Below are positions 1-5,100 of a stretch of 6,443 bases of DNA, piece after piece. Source of the stretch: Candidatus Aminicenantota bacterium (GTDB lineage Bacteria; Acidobacteriota; UBA6911; RPQK01; JAJDTT01); NCBI GenBank assembly GCA_026706325.1, contig JAPOYZ010000228.1, positions 1,242 through 7,684 on the forward strand, written 5' to 3'. Each line of letters begins with the position of its first letter. Position 1 is the first letter of the stretch. The translations under genes and the position numbers were made by a program. Under the pieces are notes generated by a model. The model did not search any database, was not told where the DNA came from, and saw nothing but the letters and a program-made list of their open reading frames with translations.

Positions 1-161
1 TTCTCGGCCGTTTCCCTGAGGCCGAAACCCTTGAAGGCGAGGGAGACCATGATCAGTCCGCGATAGGTGTCGAGAGACAGCAACCTCTGTTGCTGCCGGT
101 TGCCTCTTGCGGCTTCGGATTCACCGTGGGATCCCACGAACGCCCCCCGTATAGTCGACAT
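1..161 (-). CDS. DUF5009 / HGSNAT-like membrane acyltransferase, N-terminal fragment
   Basis: Only the first 53 codons are present; the gene runs off the left edge. Reading the minus strand from ATG at 161-159 gives a polar leader of about 25 residues, then RLLSLDTYRGLIMVSLAFKG at residues 26-45. A Leu-Ser-Leu-Asp motif followed by Tyr-Arg-Gly and a hydrophobic stretch is the typical beginning of the first membrane helix in DUF5009/DUF1624 proteins. These are relatives of heparan-alpha-glucosaminide N-acetyltransferase, multi-span inner-membrane proteins thought to move acetyl groups across the membrane onto sugars. The start is uncertain: ATG at 161 has no clear ribosome binding site, while an in-frame GTG at 137-135 is preceded by a G-rich run. 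The frame is closed upstream by a TAG. The gene lies 149 bases downstream of the kinase stop on the same strand, so co-transcription is possible. The family call rests on one short motif; the catalytic part is outside the window. Confidence 0.6.
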   Translation of the reverse strand, partial: MSTIRGAFVGSHGESEAARGNRQQQRLLSLDTYRGLIMVSLAFKGFGLRETAE

Positions 162-310
162 CAACCATCTACGAAGACCCGCATGCTGGCACCGTTCGCA
201 GGGTGATTCAACCGGCCATGGATGGTCTTTCTGCTACTCGGTATCCCAGAGGAGAGCAACCGATTCAGAAGGGGCCGCTGGCGCGAGAATCCGCGGCAGA
301 ACGGGAGATC

Positions 311-2665
311 TCACGGATCTGTTGGCTTGAGCATGCGGTAGCCGACCCGGCGCACGGTAGAGATGTAGGTTGGCCGGGCCGCATCGTCGCCGAGCTTGCG
401 GCGGAGTCTCTTCACGAACGCGTGCACGACCCGATGGTCTCCCAAGTCCCGCCGGTTCCAGACTTGGCGCAGTAGGGAATCGTACGTCAGTATCCGGCCT
501 GCGTTGACCGAAAGCACGCGGAGCAGTTCGTATTCGGTAACCGTCAGTGGCGCCGGCCGGCCGGCCACGGTCACTTGGCGGTCCTCGTAGTGGAGCTCCA
601 GATCCCCCAATCGGAACGATTTGGACGATTTGCGCCGCCGGCGCAGGACCGCCTGAACCCTCGCCGTCAATTCCGTCTTCGAAAACGGCTTGATGATGTA
701 ATCGGCGGCGCCCATCTCCAGCGCCCTTGCGACCATCTCATCTCCTTTATAGCCGGAGATGAAGATGACCGGCAGATCGGCCATCTCGGGGACCTGATCC
801 ATCAACTCGAAACCGTCCGTCCCCGGCAGCATGAGGTCCAGCAGGACCAGCCGGGGTTGCTTCACCTGGATCAGGCGGGACACTTCCCGGGGATCGCCGG
901 TAACCAGCGGGCTATAGCCGGCTGCCGCGAGCGCGTCCCGCACGTACCGGAGCGTCTGAGGATCGTCGTCTACCACCAGGATTCGGGTTTGCGCCTGATC
1001 CTTCCGAGGCGAACGGGATGAACTTCGGACAATACCCGTCGCGGCGCCAATCCCGGCGTCGGCCGCCACCGGAATCGTGAAGGTGAACCGGGCGCCCAGA
1101 CCATCCCCTTCACTCTCGGCCCGAATGCGTCCGCCGTGGGCCTCCACCAGGCCCTTGCAGATGGCCAGGCCCAGGCCGGAACCGCGGATCCCCCGATCGT
1201 TTCCCACACGCGCGTGCTTGCGGAACAGGTGCGGCAGCAGGTCCGGCGGCACCCCCCGGCCTTCGTCCGACACGGAGACCGCCACGTGAACGTCCTCGTG
1301 AACCGCAGTGATCCGGATCGGTGCGGACACGGGAGAGTGCCGGGCGGCGTTGGCAAAGAGGTTGTTCATGACCTGGACGATGCGCTGCCGGTCGGCCATC
1401 ACCCGGGGGAGAACCAGCGGCAGGTCAATGTGGACGGCGTGTCTGCCCCCGCCGCTCAGGAACGTGTTCCTGGCCTGGTCCACCAAGCTGGCCACGTCCA
1501 GAGGCTCAGGGGAAACCGACAGTGTGCCCGTCTCGATGTGGCCCGCATCCAGCAGATCGTTAATCAAACCGCGCATATGATCGGCCTGCCCGTCGATGAG
1601 ACGGATGATCTGGAGTATCTCGGCCAGGTTCGGTTCCGGCAGGGTGCTCAGCACAGTGGTGGTCGAGCCCTTGATGGAGATCAGCGGGGCCCGCAACTCG
1701 TGACTCACCAGGCTCACGAACTCGGCCCGCAACCGCTCCAGCTCCTCCAGAGGAGCCAAATCCTGCATGGTGACGACCACCGACTCATTCGTGCCGGTCT
1801 CGGAACGAATCGGCACGGCGTTCATCAGCATCGTGACACTCCGGCCGTCGGGCACTTGGAGGACAATCTCCTCGGCGCGGATCGGCACCGCATCGCTCAA
1901 TGCTTGCACCGCGGGAACCTCTTCCAGCGAGATCTCCCATCCGTCCGGGCGGCGCAATGTCACAATCTCCAGGAGTTTCTCCACACGCTGGCCCGGCGAG
2001 AGCAGGCCTCCAACAATCCGCTTCGCCTCCCGATTGACCGACAACGCCTTGCCCGACTTGACATCGAAGACCGCGACGCCCACCGGCGAGATGTCGACCA
2101 GGGTCTCCAGATCGGCCCTGGCCCGCTCCTCGTCCCGGTAGGTCCGGGCGTTGGCGATGGCCGCTGCCGCCTGCGACCCGAACAGCACGAGAATCTCTTC
2201 GTCCTCCCTCGTGAACTCCCGGCTGCCTTCCTTCCGGGCGAGAAAAAAGCTGCCGACATGGACGCCCCGATGACGCATCGGCGTTACCTGGAAGGTCTTC
2301 ATCCACATCAAGTGCGAGGAAATGCCGAGCGACCGGACATAGCCGGGAAGATCTCGTAGTCTGATCGGTCCCGGGAGGTCCCGTAAATGCTCGAAGAGCC
2401 GTGGCCCGGCGGGCCAGTCCGTCAACTGCTGGTGTTCTTCCGCAGTGAAGCCGGAAGAGACGAAGTCCTCGACCTGCCCCGAGGCATCGAGGGTCGTGAT
2501 GACGCCGCAGTCGGCTCCCGTCAGCTCCCGGGCGCTTTCCACAATCTCGCGCAGCACCGTGTCGAGGTCGAGGCTCGCGCTGATTCGCAGGCTGGCCGCG
2601 GTGAGCCGGGAGATGCGGTTGCGCAGCAGTTCGTTCTCCCCCCTCAGTTCGTCCAGATTCTGCAT
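311..2665 (-). CDS. Soluble GAF-PAS histidine kinase fused to an OmpR-type response regulator
   Basis: This 784-residue protein carries a whole two-component system in one chain. A short predicted coiled coil (about 1-25) leads into a GAF domain (about 21-175) whose second half resembles DevS/DosS-type GAF domains, then a PAS domain (about 183-300). HisKA follows with the H-box around phospho-acceptor His322 (FVSLVSHELRAPL). The HATPase domain shows the N-box NNLFANA (434-440), the G1 box DEGRG (467-471) and the G2 box GSGLGL (495-500). After a Ser/Arg-rich linker (about 535-560), the receiver has acidic residues 566-568, phospho-acceptor Asp610, Ser637 and Lys659. A Trans_reg_C winged helix ends the protein (about 683-778; recognition helix near 742-757). 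All key residues of kinase and receiver are present. No signal peptide or membrane helix is seen, so it should be cytoplasmic and sense an internal signal. The frame could extend to ATG 2731, but ATG 2665 is preferred because AGGAAGGGG ends 3 bases before it and the added 22 residues look non-conserved. The signal and target genes are unknown. Confidence 0.93.
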   Translation of the reverse strand: MQNLDELRGENELLRNRISRLTAASLRISASLDLDTVLREIVESARELTGADCGVITTLDASGQVEDFVSSGFTAEEHQQLTDWPAGPRLFEHLRDLPGPIRLRDLPGYVRSLGISSHLMWMKTFQVTPMRHRGVHVGSFFLARKEGSREFTREDEEILVLFGSQAAAAIANARTYRDEERARADLETLVDISPVGVAVFDVKSGKALSVNREAKRIVGGLLSPGQRVEKLLEIVTLRRPDGWEISLEEVPAVQALSDAVPIRAEEIVLQVPDGRSVTMLMNAVPIRSETGTNESVVVTMQDLAPLEELERLRAEFVSLVSHELRAPLISIKGSTTTVLSTLPEPNLAEILQIIRLIDGQADHMRGLINDLLDAGHIETGTLSVSPEPLDVASLVDQARNTFLSGGGRHAVHIDLPLVLPRVMADRQRIVQVMNNLFANAARHSPVSAPIRITAVHEDVHVAVSVSDEGRGVPPDLLPHLFRKHARVGNDRGIRGSGLGLAICKGLVEAHGGRIRAESEGDGLGARFTFTIPVAADAGIGAATGIVRSSSRSPRKDQAQTRILVVDDDPQTLRYVRDALAAAGYSPLVTGDPREVSRLIQVKQPRLVLLDLMLPGTDGFELMDQVPEMADLPVIFISGYKGDEMVARALEMGAADYIIKPFSKTELTARVQAVLRRRRKSSKSFRLGDLELHYEDRQVTVAGRPAPLTVTEYELLRVLSVNAGRILTYDSLLRQVWNRRDLGDHRVVHAFVKRLRRKLGDDAARPTYISTVRRVGYRMLKPTDP

Positions 2666-2677
2666 ACACCCCTTCCT
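2666..2677 (-). promoter_or_regulatory. Ribosome binding site deciding the kinase start
   Basis: On the minus strand AGGAAGG occupies 2677-2671 and is followed after five bases by ATG at 2665. This strong Shine-Dalgarno match favours the 2665 start over the in-frame upstream ATG at 2731. Confidence 0.75.
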
Positions 2678-2770
2678 ACCGGACCCCGGACCGGGCCTTG
2701 GTTCGGCATCTTCACGCACTGACCCAATCAACGTGCCGGTTGTGAGACGAATCGGACTCGACGAGCTTCA

Positions 2771-2800
2771 ATAATAACGTCCTCGGACAAATTGTCACAA
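2771..2800 (-). promoter_or_regulatory. Candidate sigma-70 promoter of the kinase gene
   Basis: Read on the minus strand, TTGTGA (2800-2795, four of six matches to the -35 consensus) and TATTAT (2776-2771, five of six matches to the -10 consensus) are separated by 18 bases. Transcription would start near 2764 and give a leader of about 100 bases before the kinase ATG at 2665. The -35 element lies inside the TTGTC motif cluster, so a protein bound there would directly affect this promoter. The call is by eye only. Confidence 0.4.
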
Positions 2801-2829
2801 ATTTGTCAGCAGACAAGCACTTATTGTCA
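2786..2829. promoter_or_regulatory. TTGTC motif cluster, PhoB/OmpR-box-like operator
   Basis: Five copies of one pentamer fall within 43 bases. TTGTC lies on the plus strand at 2792-2796, 2803-2807 and 2824-2828, and on the minus strand (GACAA) at 2786-2790 and 2812-2816. Each of the three plus-strand copies extends to TTGTCA. The first two start 11 bases apart (TTGTCA-N5-TTGTCA), one helical turn, and the third 21 bases later. By eye, the 18-base unit starting at 2792 matches the E. coli Pho-box consensus at 14 positions, including the AAAT spacer. The same bases contain inverted repeats: GACAAATT (2786-2793) pairs with AATTTGTC (2800-2807), and TTGTC (2803-2807) pairs with GACAA (2812-2816). 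OmpR/PhoB-family domains bind such direct repeats in tandem. The adjacent kinase ends in such a domain, so self-regulation is the leading inference. Confidence 0.5.
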
Positions 2830-2972
2830 TTGAGAATTCACGTAGTCACTATATTTCTAGTCGGAGACATTTATACAATGCTGCGGTTCAGGCTTCTTCT
2901 GAGATTCGTAGGAACGACCCACGGCGGCAGAGGCTATTCAAATGGCAGCTTCCCGCCCGGCAAGAGGGCTAT

Positions 2973-2993
2973 CCTGTCAGAGAACGCGACAGG
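2973..2993 (+). terminator. Weak hairpin followed by a T-rich stretch
   Basis: CCTGTC (2973-2978) can pair with GACAGG (2988-2993) across a nine-base loop. A T-rich stretch (about 2998-3009, interrupted by CA) follows after a few G residues. The shape recalls an intrinsic terminator or attenuator for a plus-strand transcript from the AT-rich island. The stem is short, the loop is large and the T tract does not directly abut the stem, so it may be chance. Confidence 0.2.
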
Positions 2994-3164
2994 GGGTGTT
3001 TTCATTTTTCGGAGGAAGATGACAACGGCTGCCATCCCGTCATCAGAGCGTCTCCGGATCCAGGGAGAGCTCAGACCGGAGAGTTGTGAAGTCTCCAGTC
3101 GATACGAATCGGACTGTCTCCATCGGGAGCGAAGGCCAGTCCGCACGGGTGCGACATTCCCTGC

Positions 3165-3193
3165 TTGCCGTCGAGGCCGGCACATCGTATTTT
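3165..3193 (+). promoter_or_regulatory. Possible promoter of the small membrane protein gene
   Basis: TTGCCG (3165-3170) and TATTTT (3188-3193) are separated by 17 bases, each with four of six matches to the sigma-70 consensus. Transcription would begin about 40 bases before the ATG at 3239. Both boxes are imperfect and the assignment is tentative. Confidence 0.25.
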
Positions 3194-3238
3194 TCGTCTC
3201 ATCAGATCGATAGGTTAGCGGGTCCGTACCCCTGGCGA

Positions 3239-3559
3239 ATGATGTTCCTCAAATACCTGCTCAGGCTGGGCGCGTGGATCGTCCTGATCCCATTGTGGAT
3301 CTACGTGGGCTGGTCCCTTGTGAACGGGACGTTCCATTGGCGTTACCTCGTCGGCGCCATCCTGCCGATCATCTTCTGGGCCGTATACCGATGGGTCCAT
3401 GAACAAAACGAGGCGGCGATAGACGAAGAGGAGCGTCTGAGGCGCTTCCGCCAGCACCGGGATCACTACGACCGGCGATATGGCGCCCGGACTCGGAACC
3501 GGTGGAAGGAGCACCGGTGGGAGGCTGCCCACCGCCTTCCTCAAGAGCCGGATGAGTAA
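3239..3559 (+). CDS. Small two-helix membrane protein with a charged C-terminal tail
   Basis: The 106-residue product is not recognised as a member of a named family. Two hydrophobic segments are clear: about residues 10-28 (LGAWIVLIPLWIYVGWSLV) and 36-50 (YLVGAILPIIFWAVY), joined by a short turn. A very polar tail follows (54-106), starting acidic (DEEE at 62-65) and continuing Arg/His/Trp-rich. A hairpin with both ends in the cytoplasm is likely, with the positive tail inside. Coding is supported by strong G/C preference at third codon positions and by amino acid composition; the antisense frame lacks this. The start is uncertain. Two ATG codons are adjacent (3239 and 3242), neither has a good Shine-Dalgarno sequence, and the frame stays open to ATG 3086, but those upstream residues look non-coding. 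The gene is divergent from the kinase gene and convergent with the aminotransferase. A link to the kinase is possible only by position. Confidence 0.72.
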   Translation: MMFLKYLLRLGAWIVLIPLWIYVGWSLVNGTFHWRYLVGAILPIIFWAVYRWVHEQNEAAIDEEERLRRFRQHRDHYDRRYGARTRNRWKEHRWEAAHRLPQEPDE

Positions 3560-3575
3560 CAGGAAGAACCCGCAT

Positions 3576-3590
3576 CTCCACACGGTGGAG
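3576..3590 (+). repeat. Perfect hairpin just after the small membrane protein gene
   Basis: CTCCAC (3576-3581) and GTGGAG (3585-3590) form a perfect six-base stem with a three-base loop, 16 bases after the TAA at 3559. No T run follows, so it is not a canonical intrinsic terminator. It may protect the 3' end of the transcript or pause polymerase. Confidence 0.3.
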
Positions 3591-3742
3591 CGGTGTGCTG
3601 TCCGTGATCTGGAGACGACGCATGCTCCGAACTCTTGGATCTCTTCCCAAACCCAAGATGACAGTTGTTCATCGTCGCCTTCTTCGGTCCCACCGATTTC
3701 TTCGTAGCTGATCGGGCCGACCTTTTGCCGGAGTCGTCTGGA

Positions 3743-3785
3743 CCGGACCGGGTGCTTCATGACCACCGCGGCGCCGCTGGTCCGG
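3743..3785. repeat. Nested GC-rich inverted repeats between convergent genes
   Basis: CCGGACC (3743-3749) pairs with GGTCCGG (3779-3785). Inside or overlapping this, GACCA (3761-3765) pairs with TGGTC (3778-3782), and GCGGCGCCGC (3768-3777) is a perfect palindrome. The element begins 4 bases beyond the aminotransferase stop codon, reading the minus strand. The outer and inner pairings compete because they share bases 3779-3782. There is no T tract on either strand, so termination by the usual intrinsic mechanism is doubtful. It could act as a 3' stabilising structure or help separate the two convergent transcripts. Confidence 0.35.
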
Positions 3786-3789
3786 ACAG

Positions 3790-5010
3790 CTACACTGAAA
3801 CCACGGTTTCCCGCCGGCAGATTCCGGCCAGGAGCGCCATCCCCTCCCGAATGACCCGGGGCGGATCGTAGCCGAAACAGAGCCTGGCGCAGTTGTGACC
3901 CGAGTTTCCCTCGGGCGACAGGCGTATGCCGGGAAAGATGATAATACCCTCGCGCAGGGCCCGGTCGGCAACCGCCTGCATGTCGACTGCAGGAGCCAAA
4001 GTCAGCCAGATGAACAGGCCGCCCCGGGGACGGCTCCAGGAGGCTCCGGTATCCGATCGGTCTCCGAACCCTTCTGCCAATCCCGCCAGCATGGCGTCGC
4101 GCTTGCGGCTGAGGATACGGTTGGCGGACCGGATGTGCTCCTCCAGGTGGGTCACGGCATAACGATGAATGGCCAGCGCCCCCAACTGGCTCACTCCCCC
4201 TCCACTCTTGATGGCCGAGATCCGGTCCAGGAGCGGTGAAGGACCGGCCAGGTAGCCGAGACGGACCCCCGGTCCGATGATCTTGGAGAAGGAACCGACG
4301 TACACCACCACCCCATCGGTATCGAGGGAGGCGATGGCCGGCACCGGCTCCCCCTCAAAACGAAGGTCCACGTAGCAATCGTCTTCCAGGATGGCGATCC
4401 CGTGCCGTTGGGCCGTCTCCAACAGGTGCTGCCGGCGCTCCAGGCTCATGACCCATCCCAGGGGATTCTGGAAAGTCGGAATCGTGTAAATAAGCTTGAC
4501 CCGTTTCCCCTCGCCGCAAGCGCTTCGGATCGCTCCCTCCAGCGCATCGGGCAGGAATCCTTCCTGGTCGCAGGCCACTCCCCGGATATCGGCGCCGAAT
4601 CGCCTCAGAATTCCCAGAGTCCCCGGATAGGTGAACTCTTCGGTCAGGACTACCTCGCCCGGGTTCACCAGCGCTTCGATGATCATGTGATTGGGCTGGC
4701 TGGAACCATCACCGAGGATGATGTCCCGCGGCGAAACCGAAAGGCCCCGGTCCCCCGCCAGCTTCTCGGCGACGTACTCCCGCAGGGGCGGATATCCTGA
4801 AGGATGGGGGTATTTGGCGAGATCTCTCCCTTCCTCCTCGAGACCCGCCCGGAGGCCTTCCGCCAACTCCGCCAGAGGCAGCGAGCCGGGATCGGGATAG
4901 GCCACACCGAAGTCGTAGGTTGCGGCGGGATGAGCCACCCGCGGCCCCGCCTGGCGAGGTATGGAGCGGGAATAAACGTCGTCCTGGGCGAACAAACTTC
5001 GTTTCGGCAT
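3790..5010 (-). CDS. PLP-dependent aminotransferase, class I/II (fold type I)
   Basis: This 406-residue cytoplasmic enzyme has the full set of fold-type I aminotransferase signatures. These are YPHPSGYPPLRE (67-78), the cofactor phosphate loop GSSQ (102-105), stacking Tyr128, Asn182 in QNPLG, Asp210 and Tyr213 in EDDCY, and the Schiff-base lysine Lys243 in SFSKIIGPGVRLGY. Arg250 contacts the PLP phosphate, and Arg376 should hold the substrate carboxylate. The pattern is closest to the 2-aminoadipate/aromatic (LysN, KAT II) type and to the catalytic part of MocR regulators, but the GntR DNA-binding domain is absent. Length is normal for a stand-alone enzyme. ATG 5010 is chosen because GGGAGGA lies seven bases upstream. 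The same frame stays open to 5856, but that extension is antisense to the next gene and not credible. The amino acid substrate cannot be told. It is divergent from the substrate-binding protein gene, which suggests a role in using imported peptides or amino acids. Confidence 0.9.
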   Translation of the reverse strand: MPKRSLFAQDDVYSRSIPRQAGPRVAHPAATYDFGVAYPDPGSLPLAELAEGLRAGLEEEGRDLAKYPHPSGYPPLREYVAEKLAGDRGLSVSPRDIILGDGSSQPNHMIIEALVNPGEVVLTEEFTYPGTLGILRRFGADIRGVACDQEGFLPDALEGAIRSACGEGKRVKLIYTIPTFQNPLGWVMSLERRQHLLETAQRHGIAILEDDCYVDLRFEGEPVPAIASLDTDGVVVYVGSFSKIIGPGVRLGYLAGPSPLLDRISAIKSGGGVSQLGALAIHRYAVTHLEEHIRSANRILSRKRDAMLAGLAEGFGDRSDTGASWSRPRGGLFIWLTLAPAVDMQAVADRALREGIIIFPGIRLSPEGNSGHNCARLCFGYDPPRVIREGMALLAGICRRETVVSV

Positions 5011-5100
5011 GGTTGAATCCTCCCGGCGCCCGAGCCGAGGCCGCTTGCGGCGTCTCTCCGGCTCTGACATTCTGCCAGACCATCGACGATAGACGATGAA
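5011..5100. promoter_or_regulatory. 90-base divergent control region
   Basis: This short gap must hold both promoters of the divergent aminotransferase and substrate-binding protein genes. The aminotransferase Shine-Dalgarno sequence GGGAGGA lies at 5024-5018 on the minus strand. A small palindrome, GCCGC-TT-GCGGC, occupies 5040-5051 near the middle and could be an operator or just GC-rich chance. On the plus-strand side, ATCGACGAT (5082-5090) is an interrupted palindrome, and GACGAT occurs twice (5085-5090 and 5092-5097). No convincing -35/-10 pair was found on either strand. Confidence 0.4.

Larger units (their letters stand above)
2666..3238. other. 573-base divergent intergenic region with an AT-rich island
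   Basis: This gap separates the divergently transcribed kinase and small membrane protein genes. About 2760-2880 is markedly AT-rich compared with its surroundings and holds a cluster of TTGTC motifs and a candidate kinase promoter. The rest (about 2880-3180) is GC-rich but shows no convincing protein. An open frame from TTG 2803 to 3213 has a low-complexity, Arg/Ser-rich translation without domain features. A possible small frame begins with ATG 3019 behind GGAGG, but the spacing of three bases is too short and the product is not protein-like. A weak hairpin lies at 2973-2993. A long untranslated leader or a small RNA cannot be excluded. Confidence 0.7.

Noticed and set aside
306..320. Short inverted repeat AGATC/GATCT at the kinase stop codon
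   Set aside because: The stem is only five bases and no T tract follows on the minus strand, so a terminator is not supported.
203..475. Plus-strand 90-codon frame across the end of the kinase gene
   Set aside because: Most of it is antisense to the DNA-binding domain, and there is no supporting start signal or protein motif.
1136..2359. Long plus-strand open frame of 407 codons inside the kinase gene
   Set aside because: It is antisense to a gene with unambiguous domains. Its translation is rich in His, Gln, Arg and Pro with no motif, as expected for an antisense frame in GC-rich DNA.
2747..3115. 12-base direct repeat ACGAATCGGACT at 2747-2758 and 3104-3115
   Set aside because: About one exact 12-base repeat pair is expected by chance in a window of this size, and there are no other copies or a mobile element around it.
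2803..3213. Plus-strand 136-codon frame from a TTG start in the intergenic gap
   Set aside because: Its TTG start lies inside the motif cluster, there is no ribosome binding site, and the product is Arg/Ser-rich without any recognisable feature. The internal ATG at 3019 has a GGAGG only three bases away, which is too close.
3215..3766. Minus-strand 183-codon frame opposite the small membrane protein
   Set aside because: The translation lacks domain features, and third-position composition and hydrophobic pattern favour the plus-strand gene.
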